DNA from: Xenorhabdus kozodoii
Lineage (GTDB): Bacteria; Pseudomonadota; Gammaproteobacteria; Enterobacterales; Enterobacteriaceae
Reading direction: 5' to 3'
DNA: 64,000 nt
Assembly (NCBI RefSeq): GCF_002632875.1
Contig: NZ_NJCX01000006.1
Span: 74,663 to 138,662, forward strand
Within the stretch, counting starts at the first letter, position 1. Each line of letters opens with the position of its first letter. Made by a program: the position numbers and the translations under genes. Positions 31,509-41,282 of this stretch are shown in pieces. Below the pieces are notes generated by a model. That model did not search any database. It had not been told where the DNA came from and saw nothing but the letters and a program-made list of their open reading frames with translations.

Positions 31509-32549
31509 ATGAGTGATTTTTTAAAAGTGGGTTTAGTGGGCTATGGCTATGCAAGTAAAACATTCCATGCGCCATTGATTGCCGGGACACCTAATATTGA
31601 ATTGGTTGCCATTTCCAGCAGTGATAGCGATAAAGTTAAAAAAGACTGGCCAGCCATATCCGTTGTTTCTTCGCCTGATGTACTCTTTAACGATCCCAAT
31701 ATTGACCTTATTGTGATCCCCACACCCAATGATACTCACTATCCATTAGCACAAAAGGCGCTGGCTGCGGGTAAACATGTTGTCGTTGATAAGCCTTTCA
31801 CTATTACTGTCGAGCAGGCTCACTCACTGAAAGAACAGGCAGAAGAAGCGAATTTATTGCTGTCGGTATTCCATAATCGTCGTTGGGATTCTGGCTTTTT
31901 GACGGTGAAGTCAATGATTAAAGAAAATAAGTTGGGAGCATTGAAATATTATGAATCCCATTTTGATCGTTATCGTCCTGCCGTTCGCCAGCGTTGGCGC
32001 GAAGCTGCTGGAGCAGGGAGTGGCATTTGGTATGATTTAGCCCCGCATTTGCTGGATCAGGCCGTCCAACTCTTTGGCAAACCACAAGCCATCACAACAG
32101 ATTTAGGCATGATACGCCCGAATGCAGAAACCGCGGATTATTTTCATGCCCAACTCACCTATCCTGATTTGAAAGTTGTATTACATGCAACCATGCTTGC
32201 AGCAGCAGAATCACCTATTTATACATTGCATGGTATGGCCGGGAGTTATACCAAATATGGTCTGGACCCTCAGGAAGAGCGACTGAAAGCAGGGAAGAGG
32301 CCACCACGGGCAGACTGGGGATATGATGCGCGGGATGGATATGTGACGTTGTCACAAGAAGATAATCTGGTGACAAACGTTATTCCAACTGTGCCAGGTA
32401 ATTATGGTGCTTATTATGCCGCTATTCGTGATGCGATTTTATTTGGAAAACCTAATCCAGTGACTGCCAGTGAAGCTATTTTGATTATGAAACTGATTGA
32501 GGCAGGCGAAAAATCGGCAAAAGAACAACGCACGATCTTAATTGACTGA
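31509..32549 (+). CDS. ydgJ: YdgJ, Gfo/Idh/MocA family oxidoreductase
   Basis: NAD(P)-dependent oxidoreductase of unknown substrate. 346 residues: Rossmann domain starting KVGLVGYGYASKTFHAPLI, the EKP-like motif VVVDKPFT at about 93-100, and a C-terminal dimerisation domain with WYDLAPHLLDQAV. It diverges from the ydgK-rsx unit, as in E. coli. Confidence 0.93.
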   Translation: MSDFLKVGLVGYGYASKTFHAPLIAGTPNIELVAISSSDSDKVKKDWPAISVVSSPDVLFNDPNIDLIVIPTPNDTHYPLAQKALAAGKHVVVDKPFTITVEQAHSLKEQAEEANLLLSVFHNRRWDSGFLTVKSMIKENKLGALKYYESHFDRYRPAVRQRWREAAGAGSGIWYDLAPHLLDQAVQLFGKPQAITTDLGMIRPNAETADYFHAQLTYPDLKVVLHATMLAAAESPIYTLHGMAGSYTKYGLDPQEERLKAGKRPPRADWGYDARDGYVTLSQEDNLVTNVIPTVPGNYGAYYAAIRDAILFGKPNPVTASEAILIMKLIEAGEKSAKEQRTILID

Positions 32550-32581
32550 TCAAGCGTATTTAGGCAAGGGGAGCTATATTG

Positions 32582-33562
32582 ATGAACGTGTTGCAAAAAT
32601 TGCGGGTTGATCCTTTTTTAGTCACGTTGATTACAGTTGTCATCATTGCATCGTTTTTTCCCTGTGAGGGTGAAGCTAAAAAGTGGTTTCAGTACCTAAC
32701 AACGGCTGCTATTGCGTTGTTGTTTTTTATGCACGGAGCAAAGTTATCCCGTAATGCCATCTTGGCAGGGATAGGGCATTGGCGATTGCATTTGGTGATT
32801 TTCACTAGCACCTTTATTTTGTTTCCCCTATTAGGTATGGGATTAAGTTTCATCGTGCCAGAGTGGATGTCACCCACGGTTTACATGGGTTTTCTTTATC
32901 TTTGTGCATTACCGGCTACGGTACAATCGGCTATCGCTTTTACTTCCGTTGCCGGGGGAAATGTTGCGGCGGCGATATGCAGTGCTTCCGCTTCCAGTCT
33001 ATTAGGGGTATTCCTGTCCCCATTGTTGGTTGGTTTTTTGATCCAAACCCAAGAGGGCGGCGCCCATACTGATATGTGGAAAGCGATAAAAGATATTATC
33101 TTACAGTTGATGGTGCCTTTTATTGCCGGACACTTATCGCGTCCCCTGATTGCCAATTGGGTGGAAAAACATAAGAAATTGGTCAACATGACAGATCGTT
33201 CTTCTATTCTGCTGGTGGTTTATGTGGCATTTAGTGAGGCGGTGGTGGAAGGTATCTGGCATAAAATCGATGCTTATTCACTGCTTATGATTGGGATCAT
33301 CTGCTGTGTTTTATTGGCGGCTGTATTAACAATTAATGTCTATAGCTCACGTTGGCTGGGTTTTGGTAAAGATGATGAAATCACTATTGTGTTTTGTGGT
33401 TCAAAGAAGAGCCTGGCTAATGGTGTACCCATGGCGAATGTATTGTTTCCTGCGCCAATGGTAGGGGTGATGTTGTTACCCTTGATGATTTTCCACCAGA
33501 TCCAACTGATGGTTTGCGCTGTACTTGCTCAGCGTTATGCGCAACGCCTAAGAACAAAATAG
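32582..33562 (+). CDS. yfeH: Bile acid:sodium symporter family transporter (YfeH-like)
   Basis: Inner-membrane transporter of the BASS/SBF family; substrate unknown. 326 residues with about nine or ten membrane segments and the family motif GNVAAAICSASASSLLGVFL. Start is the ATG at 32582 with GGGGAG upstream; a TTG directly before it also lies in frame. It begins 32 bases after ydgJ, so it may share its transcript. In E. coli yfeH is elsewhere on the chromosome. Confidence 0.87.
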   Translation: MNVLQKLRVDPFLVTLITVVIIASFFPCEGEAKKWFQYLTTAAIALLFFMHGAKLSRNAILAGIGHWRLHLVIFTSTFILFPLLGMGLSFIVPEWMSPTVYMGFLYLCALPATVQSAIAFTSVAGGNVAAAICSASASSLLGVFLSPLLVGFLIQTQEGGAHTDMWKAIKDIILQLMVPFIAGHLSRPLIANWVEKHKKLVNMTDRSSILLVVYVAFSEAVVEGIWHKIDAYSLLMIGIICCVLLAAVLTINVYSSRWLGFGKDDEITIVFCGSKKSLANGVPMANVLFPAPMVGVMLLPLMIFHQIQLMVCAVLAQRYAQRLRTK

Positions 33563-33570
33563 GCACATAA

Positions 33571-33611
33571 AAGGCAGAGTCCTTTTCTGCCTTGAAAGAC
33601 TTTATTTTTTG
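33571..33611. terminator. Terminator between yfeH and add
   Basis: Stem AAGGCAGA / TCTGCCTT (33571-33593) followed after a few bases by a T-rich run on the plus strand, between convergent genes. Confidence 0.65.
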
Positions 33612-33624
33612 AATAAATAATTTT

Positions 33625-34626
33625 CTAGCGGCTGGCGACCTTGTCTTTCAGTGCCTGTTTTTCCGCTTCGTTGAGAAATGCCGTTGTCAATCCATTCATC
33701 TGTGCCTGCCGGATCAGTGATGGGGAGAGTCCCGCGGCTGGCGCAGCAACGTTATATTCATGGCGAATTTCAATGCCTTCTACTGCCGGATCATCTGTAT
33801 TGATTGATGCCAAAATACCGTGCTCAAGAAATTGTTTCAGCGGGTGAGCTTGCAAGGAACTGACTGTGCTGGTTTGCAGGTTTGATGTCAGGCAAGATTC
33901 AATACCGATGCGGTGTTCGGCTAAATAATCCATCAGGGCTGGATCGGTGATTGCTTTGACGCCGTGCCCAATACGTGTTGCGCCCAGTTCACGAATAGCG
34001 TGCCAGATGCTTTCCGCCCCTGCGGCTTCGCCTGCATGTACGCTAATATTCCATCCCGCATCACGCGCCTGGTGAAAATGTTGTTCAAAGAGATGGCCTG
34101 GGAACCCAAGTTCATCACCTGCCAGATCTAATGCAGTAATATGTTGTTTATGGGCGAGAAGCCCGGTGAGTTCTTCGGTGCAAGCCTTTTCGCCAAAGGT
34201 TCTACTCAGGATACCGATTAGACGGATCTGAATATCATGCTGTTGACTTGCTGAATGAATACCATCAATGATTGCTTCTACAACACCTTCAACGGGAAGC
34301 TGGTGTTTCATGGCCATGTAATAAGGGGAGAAACGCAGTTCAGCGTAATCAAGTCCCGCATTGACTACATCTTCAACGTTTTCAATAGCGACCCTGCGGC
34401 AGGCTTCTAAATCGGCAAGTACAGTAACACCCCAGTCCAACTTCTGGAGGAAACTGACAAGGTTAGGTTCATTTTCGATGATTTGGACATGGGGACGTAG
34501 TGCTTCCAGCTCATAGGCTGGGAGTGGGATATTATGTTGACGAGCAAGATCCAAAATGGTTTCAGGACGGATATTACCGTCAAGGTGGCGGTGTAGATCG
34601 GTCAGTGGAAGCTGTATGTCAATCAT
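33625..34626 (-). CDS. add: Adenosine deaminase
   Basis: Deaminates adenosine and deoxyadenosine to inosine forms in purine salvage. 333 residues, the E. coli length. Zinc ligands are His12 and His14 in [15 protein letters not shown]; other family motifs are [17 protein letters not shown] and SINTDDPAV. Start ATG 34626 is preceded by GAAGGATAAG; the open frame to 34707 crosses a terminator-like hairpin and is not the start. Confidence 0.97.
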   Translation of the reverse strand: MIDIQLPLTDLHRHLDGNIRPETILDLARQHNIPLPAYELEALRPHVQIIENEPNLVSFLQKLDWGVTVLADLEACRRVAIENVEDVVNAGLDYAELRFSPYYMAMKHQLPVEGVVEAIIDGIHSASQQHDIQIRLIGILSRTFGEKACTEELTGLLAHKQHITALDLAGDELGFPGHLFEQHFHQARDAGWNISVHAGEAAGAESIWHAIRELGATRIGHGVKAITDPALMDYLAEHRIGIESCLTSNLQTSTVSSLQAHPLKQFLEHGILASINTDDPAVEGIEIRHEYNVAAPAAGLSPSLIRQAQMNGLTTAFLNEAEKQALKDKVASR

Positions 34627-34659
34627 TTTCTTATCCTTCTTATCAAATCTTATATATGC

Positions 34660-34687
34660 AAAAAAGCCAGCCAACATGTTGACTGGC
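34660..34687 (-). terminator. Terminator-like hairpin in the add leader
   Basis: Minus strand: GCCAGTCAACATG TTGGCTGGC forms a 10-bp stem with one G-T pair, followed by six T's, ending about 34 bases before the add start codon. It looks like an intrinsic terminator in front of the gene rather than behind one. Confidence 0.7.
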
Positions 34688-34783
34688 AAGAAAAAAAGTG
34701 AAAGCACTTATCGATATCTTAAATCTTAGCGATGCTTTAGCTGAGTAGGTCTTAACCTAAAAAAGCATGTACTTTCTTGTGGG

Positions 34784-34804
34784 AGAACCCGAAATTCGGG
34801 TTCT
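34784..34804. terminator. Short perfect palindrome after ydgA
   Basis: AGAACCCGAA / TTCGGGTTCT, a near-perfect palindrome 32 bases after the ydgA stop. Probably the ydgA terminator, though the T-tract is weak. Confidence 0.5.
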
Positions 34805-34835
34805 GGTTGTTATAATGGCGGTTGGCTAACTTCAC

Positions 34836-36371
34836 TTATTCAGTGACAGGGGGTTTAACCTCATCATGCTGATTTTGTTCACCATTTGCATCTGCATCAT
34901 CATAGGTTCCGGCAAAACCATTATCAAGCAGGAATTGATGTAAGTTGGATTCTTTGTTGTTTAATTTGACCTTATCATTGGCATAGTCAAAGTTAAGGCC
35001 AATGATGCCGTTGTTATCAGTCAGGACTTTATATTTAATCCCTTGTTGCGTCATCAGCTGAACTTGTTGTGTTGCTTTCGCTTCTTCGGCTGCTTTATCC
35101 TTACCACCATCTAACATCGCTGACTGGGCAATAGATTCTATCAACATGGCCTTAGGCACGTTAACGTGCAAGGACAGATCTTTAACCAGAGTACGGATCA
35201 TCTCTTCTGGCTTCATGAATTGCAATGTACTTTTATCTTCAGGAATATTTTGCAAGGAGAGTTTGAAATCTACTGAACTCTCACCTTTGCTGTTTTTCCA
35301 ACTCAAAGGAGAAATGCTGAATTGTGGATTGTTATTCAGCAGAAGATGTAAGTTACTGAGGATCGCCAAGGAAACTATGTCATAAGATGCTTCATCTGTC
35401 GTCAAGGCTGCTTCTGTCGCCTCATTGTAAGCCTGAACAAATTCACGTACAGACTGGCCATCCAGTTTTTCCATGCCCAGGGCGAGTTTACCGGAACCGA
35501 ACTCTAGATCCTTGATCTTTAAACCATCAATACTATAAGTGATTTTGATGTTCAGATTGTCTTTATCTTCTCCCAAATTGGAGGTCACTTTTACCCCTTT
35601 AAGGGAGAGATCAGGCTCATTAGGAATTCCATTCATGCTGAATTCGCCAATACTGTAGCTGTGATCTCCGGTATAGAGATCGAACTTACCTTTTTCACTG
35701 TTTCCTTGAAAATCGATGCCTTTAAATGAGATTGTCTCTTTTTTAGCAGGATCACTGAAAGACAGTTCATCACTTTTGACCGTGAATGAAAATTCACTTA
35801 AATCACGATTAACATCGGCACTGATTTTTGCTCCTGAGAATGACAGAACCCGTTGTTCACCATTTTCTTTGGTTTCCGTATGATTAACAGGGATCAGGTT
35901 AATGTTGGCGGATAGCGCGCGACTATAGCTGACCTTGGCATCTAAGCTCAGTAATGATTTTTCATTTGTGATATTAAATAGCTCTTTCAATGCATCATTT
36001 TTTTCAAGTTCTGCATGGATAGAACCCATTTGAGGTATCAGGTTGAATGTCTTTAGGTTAGCAATCGGGAAAGGCCCATGATCGATCGTCGATTTGAAAA
36101 CGATTTCTTCATTTGGCGGAATGTCGGCATTTTTTACACCTTTTTTGATGGTTAAGATCAAACGGACATCAGAGCTAAAAATACCGCGTTTGAAGTCTTT
36201 TGCTTGCCATGCTATGCCACTTTCAGGAAAAGATTTTTCCAGTTCAGTGTTTGCCTTTTCTATGAAGCTATCCAGGCGATCTTCAAGTTTCTTACCTGTA
36301 TACCATGATGCTCCTGTCCATACCGCACCCAGAGCAACAACAACGCTTACTGCAACTAACGATTTTTTCAT
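34836..36371 (-). CDS. ydgA: YdgA, DUF945 periplasmic protein
   Basis: Function poorly known; E. coli YdgA is a cell-envelope protein of similar length (502). 511 residues from MKKSLVAVSVVVALGAVWTG, an uncleaved-looking signal anchor, followed by a large extracytoplasmic domain of alternating beta strands with a basic/acidic tail. GGGA precedes the ATG at 36371; the frame is open to 36401. Between manA and add, as in E. coli. Confidence 0.92.
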   Translation of the reverse strand: MKKSLVAVSVVVALGAVWTGASWYTGKKLEDRLDSFIEKANTELEKSFPESGIAWQAKDFKRGIFSSDVRLILTIKKGVKNADIPPNEEIVFKSTIDHGPFPIANLKTFNLIPQMGSIHAELEKNDALKELFNITNEKSLLSLDAKVSYSRALSANINLIPVNHTETKENGEQRVLSFSGAKISADVNRDLSEFSFTVKSDELSFSDPAKKETISFKGIDFQGNSEKGKFDLYTGDHSYSIGEFSMNGIPNEPDLSLKGVKVTSNLGEDKDNLNIKITYSIDGLKIKDLEFGSGKLALGMEKLDGQSVREFVQAYNEATEAALTTDEASYDIVSLAILSNLHLLLNNNPQFSISPLSWKNSKGESSVDFKLSLQNIPEDKSTLQFMKPEEMIRTLVKDLSLHVNVPKAMLIESIAQSAMLDGGKDKAAEEAKATQQVQLMTQQGIKYKVLTDNNGIIGLNFDYANDKVKLNNKESNLHQFLLDNGFAGTYDDADANGEQNQHDEVKPPVTE

Positions 36372-36541
36372 GTGGAGATCCCATCCTTTTAACCCATACA
36401 CATGGGTGTATTATGCACTTTGTATTTATGTCAAAAATGGTTGTTAAGTGTATAGTCTAGCTAAAATATTTTTAATCATTTTCACCGAAAATAGGATTAA
36501 CAACCAATGAAAATAATCCTAACCATACTAATCTAATAAAA

Positions 36542-37702
36542 TTAATTAGATACCTTGGCTATTTTTCCCTTACCATAAACAGTCACGGCTTTTTCAATGG
36601 CAGGTAAGAAGATTGATTCACCCGCGAGTAATCTTAATTGCTGCTTATCAGTGCTGATAACCGCTTGCCCTTCAACACAAAATAGAACCGATGCTGAATC
36701 ATTTTCCAATGAAATGGGTTGTTCTGAAACAGGATAAACAGAAAAACAAAAATCATTAACAGGAACAGGGTAATTCAGAGCATCTTTTTCCTGTTTTGGC
36801 TCGGTTAGCAAAGTATCGGCAGCTTTTGGAATAAAATCCAGATTAGCCATTAATTCAGTGACATCAATATGCTTGTTGGTTAAACCTGCCCGCAAGACAT
36901 TGTCAGAATTGGCCATAACTTCCAGAGCAACACCGTTAAGATAGGCGTGGGGAGTGCGGGCATATAAAAACATGGCTTGACCTGGTTCGAGTTCAACGAC
37001 ATTGAGCAGGAGCGGTGCAAATAGCCCATTATCATCGGGATAAAACGAGGCTATTTTTTTGATCGTATCCCACGGTTCGCCCTGATGACTGTTTAATGCC
37101 GATTTTAAGACCGCAATCGCCAATTGTTTTTGCTCGCCTTGCATATTCAATAACTGTGAGAATAGAAACGACAAATTTTGTTCAGTGGGTTGCTGGTGGA
37201 ATGTTTGAATATCTGGATGGGCGGCAGAAACATACCCCAATAATTGCGCGATCTCAGATAGGGGCCTAAACGCATTCATAGCCTTGAACGGCGTCAATGC
37301 ATAGACCAATTCAGGTTTATGATTATCGTCTTTATAGTTGCGCTGTGCTGAGTCTAACGGTATCCCTTGAGCATTTTCTTTGGCGAAACCGATTTCTGCT
37401 GATGTCTTATCAGGGTGTACTTGAATAGACAGTGGCTGGGCGGCACACAATACTTTGAATAAGAAAGGCAAACGCGGGAATTTTTTTCCAAGGTATTTTT
37501 CTGGTTCTTCGTCGATCAAGGTATTTAAGGCGATAGTTTCACCCGTTTGTGGAACCGTAACCAGTGAACTACATTTTGGATGTGCTCCCATCCATAGCTC
37601 GGCCATTGGCTGATTGTCAGGATTCTCGATACCATAAATATCCGTCAGGGCAGTTTTGCTTCCCCAGGCATAATGTTGGATTTTGTTGGTCATTTTCAGC
37701 AT
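36542..37702 (-). CDS. manA: Mannose-6-phosphate isomerase, class I
   Basis: Zinc enzyme interconverting fructose-6-phosphate and mannose-6-phosphate. 386 residues: NKIQHYAWGSKTAL at the start, PMAELWMGAHPKCSS, QVHPDKT with a zinc ligand, DDNHKPELVYALTPF, and the C-terminal cupin. AGGAAA lies 7 bases before the ATG. Divergent from fumC. Confidence 0.97.
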   Translation of the reverse strand: MLKMTNKIQHYAWGSKTALTDIYGIENPDNQPMAELWMGAHPKCSSLVTVPQTGETIALNTLIDEEPEKYLGKKFPRLPFLFKVLCAAQPLSIQVHPDKTSAEIGFAKENAQGIPLDSAQRNYKDDNHKPELVYALTPFKAMNAFRPLSEIAQLLGYVSAAHPDIQTFHQQPTEQNLSFLFSQLLNMQGEQKQLAIAVLKSALNSHQGEPWDTIKKIASFYPDDNGLFAPLLLNVVELEPGQAMFLYARTPHAYLNGVALEVMANSDNVLRAGLTNKHIDVTELMANLDFIPKAADTLLTEPKQEKDALNYPVPVNDFCFSVYPVSEQPISLENDSASVLFCVEGQAVISTDKQQLRLLAGESIFLPAIEKAVTVYGKGKIAKVSN

Positions 37703-37875
37703 GGCGGAATTTCCTATAATAAAAAGTCACTTATTTATATGACAACAATACAATAAACACGGTTAGGTCGCATTATCGATGACAAATTTATGCCATGATA
37801 GACGGATGCCGACTCATTTTATCTGCAAAGTTTGTTCCGGCGTATTCAATTATTCTGTGTGCTAAGGAGATAGTA

Positions 37876-39270
37876 ATGGCAGCCACTCGCATTGAAAAAG
37901 ACTCAATGGGACCTATCGAAGTACCTGCTGACCAATTATGGGGAGCGCAAACTCAGCGTTCACTGGAGCATTTCCGCATTTCTCAGGAAAAAATGCCTGT
38001 TGCATTGATTCATGCCCTTGCATTGACTAAACAAGCTGCAGCTAGTGTCAATATGGATCTGGGCCTTTTGCCTAAAGAACGTGGCGAAGCAATTATCGCT
38101 GCGGCAAAAGAGGTGTTAGAAGGCAAACATCCAACAGAATTCCCTCTTGCTATTTGGCAGACCGGTTCGGGAACTCAAAGCAACATGAACATGAATGAAG
38201 TGTTGGCGAACCGCGGTAGTGAGATCCTTGGTGGCAAAAGGGGGAACGAACGTCTGATTCATCCTAATGATGATGTTAATAAGAGCCAAAGCTCTAATGA
38301 CGTTTTTCCAACAGCCATGCATGTTGCAGCGGTCACTGCATTACGCGACCATCTGTTACCAGAGTTAAAGGTACTACAAAAGACGCTGGCAGATAAAGCG
38401 GAAGCATTCAAAGACATCGTAAAAATTGGGCGTACTCACTTACAAGATGCAACACCATTGACCTTGGGCCAGGAAATTTCCGGCTGGGCAGCGATGTTGA
38501 CGCACAATGTGAAACATATTGAAGATAGTATTCCCCATGTGTGTGAACTGGCCCTGGGGGGAACGGCGGTAGGAACGGGTCTGAATACCCATCCTGAATA
38601 TGCCGTTCGTGTTGCGCAGAAAATAGCTGAATTATCCGGCCATCCTTTTATCACTTCACCCAATAAATTTGAAGCCCTGGCAACGTGTGATGCGCTGGTG
38701 CACTCGCACGGTGCATTGAAAGGTTTGGCTTCATCATTAATGAAGATTGCTAACGATGTTCGTTGGTTGGCTTCTGGCCCTCGCTGCGGTATTGGTGAAA
38801 TTTCTATTCCTGAAAATGAACCAGGCAGCTCCATCATGCCGGGTAAAGTGAACCCAACCCAGTGTGAAGCGATGACCATGTTGTGTGCCCAGGTGATGGG
38901 TAACGATGTGGCGATCAATGTTGGTGGCTCGTCGGGTAACTTTGAACTGAACGTATTCCGTCCAATGGTGATTCATAACTTCCTGCAATCCGTTCGCTTG
39001 TTGGCAGATGGTATGCGTAGTTTCAATGAGCATTGTGCTGTTGGTATTGAACCTAACTATGATCGTATCACTCAGTTGCTGAATGAATCACTCATGCTGG
39101 TAACGGCATTAAATACTCACATTGGCTACGACAAAGCTGCTGAGATTGCCAAAAAAGCCCATAAAGAAGGTCTGACGTTGAAACAGTCAGCACTCCAGCT
39201 AGGATATTTAACTGAAGCTGAATTTGACGAGTGGGTTCGTCCAGAAGATATGGTTGGTAGCATGAAGTAA
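37876..39270 (+). CDS. fumC: Fumarate hydratase, class II
   Basis: Iron-independent fumarase converting fumarate to malate. 464 residues from [19 protein letters not shown]; the superfamily signature [15 protein letters not shown] and the binding segments [14 protein letters not shown] and [16 protein letters not shown] are present. AAGGAGA precedes the ATG; the open frame runs further up but has no family match. In E. coli this form is induced by superoxide through SoxS. Confidence 0.97.
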   Translation: MAATRIEKDSMGPIEVPADQLWGAQTQRSLEHFRISQEKMPVALIHALALTKQAAASVNMDLGLLPKERGEAIIAAAKEVLEGKHPTEFPLAIWQTGSGTQSNMNMNEVLANRGSEILGGKRGNERLIHPNDDVNKSQSSNDVFPTAMHVAAVTALRDHLLPELKVLQKTLADKAEAFKDIVKIGRTHLQDATPLTLGQEISGWAAMLTHNVKHIEDSIPHVCELALGGTAVGTGLNTHPEYAVRVAQKIAELSGHPFITSPNKFEALATCDALVHSHGALKGLASSLMKIANDVRWLASGPRCGIGEISIPENEPGSSIMPGKVNPTQCEAMTMLCAQVMGNDVAINVGGSSGNFELNVFRPMVIHNFLQSVRLLADGMRSFNEHCAVGIEPNYDRITQLLNESLMLVTALNTHIGYDKAAEIAKKAHKEGLTLKQSALQLGYLTEAEFDEWVRPEDMVGSMK

Positions 39271-39295
39271 TGCTTGTTATATAAGCAAAAACATA

Positions 39296-39327
39296 AAAAC
39301 CGGAGAACCTTTGCTCCGGTTTTTTTA
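39296..39327. terminator. Bidirectional terminator between fumC and tus
   Basis: Stem AAACCGGAG / CTCCGGTTT with an 8-base loop and a seven-T run on the plus strand, between convergent genes. Confidence 0.88.
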
Positions 39328-39331
39328 TATC

Positions 39332-40258
39332 TTAAATTTCTTTGTAAAGATGTAAGCGAGGAATGACCAACTCAAGTGGCTTCGCTTTGGGTTTATATTT
39401 ATGTTTTATTGCGTTGGCATTGTAGTTGGGTAATGAACCGATTTTGGGTTTGATTTCATTATCTTCAGTATAGAAAACAATGACAGGAACCGGGCAGGCA
39501 TATTGAACCTGTTTTTGTATTTCTGAATACCATACACGGGTAATGGGTTGCACTTTGACGGGCCGTTTGATTTTCAATACCACATCGTCGGGTAATTTTT
39601 TGATATCTGTCATCTCTAATGCCACCAATGCTGCCCATTGATCGCTGGAATAGGGGGGAACTGCTCTTCCTGCATTATAGCTTTTTTCCAACTTTTCAAG
39701 AATTTGTTGTTTGGTGACTTTATTAATGATGTTCTTATTAGCCCAACCAAAATTAATGGAGTCAGGGTTTAATAGGGGAGTGATAGTACGATAAGCATTT
39801 AAGGTAATCAGGCCCCGCAAACGGTCATGTACAAATTCAAATCGTTGCTCTTTACTGACGCCAGATCCTTTGGTCACGATATCTTCCAGCTCTATTTTTA
39901 ATTGGTTAACTTCACTAATGACCGTCATTGCTTCTTTATATTGCTGGTGGCTGACAGTAAAACATAAAGCGCCCGGCAAACGGCTCGCCGCTTTACTGCT
40001 AATATTAGGGCTATTATGGTGTATGAATAGCTTCTGATAGAAACGTAAACCTATGTTGAGCGCTTCATATCCCTGTAACGGGTTAACTAAGATTTCAGTT
40101 ATTTGTTCATGCTCTTCACCTTTTTCGATCTTCGGTAATTCAAATACCCGTGCATCAATAAGTTGATAGTTTGTTAACAATGCCACCAGTTCAGACAGTT
40201 TTTCTTCCAGCTTTTTAAAGCAAGTTGTAAGTGATTCTATTGAAAGATATTTATTCAT
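39332..40258 (-). CDS. tus: Tus, DNA replication terminus site-binding protein
   Basis: Binds Ter sites and stops replication forks that arrive from one side by blocking the DnaB helicase. 308 residues (E. coli 309) from MNKYLSIESLTTCFKKLEEK. Strong matches to E. coli Tus include KAASRLPGALC, GLITLNAYRTIT, FGWANKNIINK, KIKRPVKVQPI and IPRLHLY. The frame stays open to 40402, giving a hydrophobic N-terminal extension, but a perfect-core Ter site lies inside that extension at 40296-40312. That is where Tus should bind to repress its own promoter, so the shorter start is preferred. No strong ribosome site is visible. Confidence 0.95.
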   Translation of the reverse strand: MNKYLSIESLTTCFKKLEEKLSELVALLTNYQLIDARVFELPKIEKGEEHEQITEILVNPLQGYEALNIGLRFYQKLFIHHNSPNISSKAASRLPGALCFTVSHQQYKEAMTVISEVNQLKIELEDIVTKGSGVSKEQRFEFVHDRLRGLITLNAYRTITPLLNPDSINFGWANKNIINKVTKQQILEKLEKSYNAGRAVPPYSSDQWAALVALEMTDIKKLPDDVVLKIKRPVKVQPITRVWYSEIQKQVQYACPVPVIVFYTEDNEIKPKIGSLPNYNANAIKHKYKPKAKPLELVIPRLHLYKEI

Positions 40259-40295
40259 AATTGTTATCAGCCAGCCTTGTTCAGATATGTCTTTG

Positions 40296-40312
40296 TTAGT
40301 TACAACATACTT
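40296..40312 (-). promoter_or_regulatory. Replication terminator (Ter) site, copy 2, tus operator
   Basis: Plus strand TTAGTTACAACATACTT; its complement holds the Ter core AAGTATGTTGTAACTAA, as in E. coli TerB. It lies about 38-54 bases upstream of the tus start, the same arrangement as TerB and tus in E. coli, where Tus binding represses tus. Polarity is the same as copy 1: it should stop leftward forks. Confidence 0.92.
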
Positions 40313-40529
40313 TTGAACATAAACCCAAACCACAAAAAATTCAACCACAAACCACAAAAAGCTAACTAACAACAAAACAACTGTTGCGAAATAATTTAAC
40401 ATTGTGATAAAAAATAAATAACACGTTAATTAAAAGTTGATGTGCTAATTCCAACCAATTCATTCGCCCAATTAAACATAAATAAGTCATTTGATTGGTA
40501 ACGTGAGTAATACATCAAGGTTGTAAAAT

Positions 40530-41162
40530 ATGAAAAGATTAGTTAAGCCTGTGAATTCCTTCAAAAAGGTGATTGATACACTATTGCCATACTCAGAACT
40601 AATCACAACTGATTTTTCAACACAAGGAAAACTAATTAAAATAGAGAGTGAATTTGCTAAGTTTTTTTTATTAGATCAAGGCCATATCAATATACGTAGA
40701 ATAAACGACAATCTAATCATTGCGACGTTTTTTTCACCTTATGTCATCGGATTATCTTTTTATTCTGGCGCAGAAATCTATTATTCCATTGAACCAGGGG
40801 AAGATTGTAAAATTTATCAAATTCCTCGGCTTAGTGCATTGAATGCCGTAAAAAAGCATGACCTCTACAGAGAGTGGATGAGGATAGTTTCTTATAAAAT
40901 ATCTTTCTTTTATGCCAGGGATATTAGCCTTTTTCGTCACGGTAACAGGGATGTCGTATGTAGTTTGTTATCTCGCCTGATGACTTTACCTGCGGAATTC
41001 AGGGAAAATATTACCGTCATTAAATATATAGAACAAAGATGTACACTTTCCCGTAGTTGCATACAGCGAATCTTGCGTTCCCTAAAGAAAGAAGGGCGCA
41101 TTGAACTTATTGATGGATATCTCACCAAAATATTAATTCTGCCGACTGAATCCTATTATTGA
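40530..41162 (+). CDS. IprA/CRP-like winged-helix regulator
   Basis: 210 residues with a cyclic-nucleotide-binding-like fold in the first two thirds and a winged helix at the end (CTLSRSCIQRILRSLKKEGR). The layout resembles the E. coli YaiV/IprA group of enterobacterial regulators, which lack obvious cyclic nucleotide ligands. Its target is unknown. It is divergent from tus and AT-rich. A family-level call only. Confidence 0.65.
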   Translation: MKRLVKPVNSFKKVIDTLLPYSELITTDFSTQGKLIKIESEFAKFFLLDQGHINIRRINDNLIIATFFSPYVIGLSFYSGAEIYYSIEPGEDCKIYQIPRLSALNAVKKHDLYREWMRIVSYKISFFYARDISLFRHGNRDVVCSLLSRLMTLPAEFRENITVIKYIEQRCTLSRSCIQRILRSLKKEGRIELIDGYLTKILILPTESYY

Positions 41163-41282
41163 GAGCAAGATATTGCCGGCATTAGATAAATAATGAATAG
41201 TTTCGATTATTTTAAATGTATCACTTAAAAGGTTGCCGACATTTCTTATTTGAATCAAGCCGATGCCGGCAATTATATTTTA

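Noticed and set aside
40259-40402. Hydrophobic N-terminal extension of Tus
   Set aside because: It overlaps the Ter operator of tus, lacks a ribosome site, and the shorter protein matches E. coli Tus in length.
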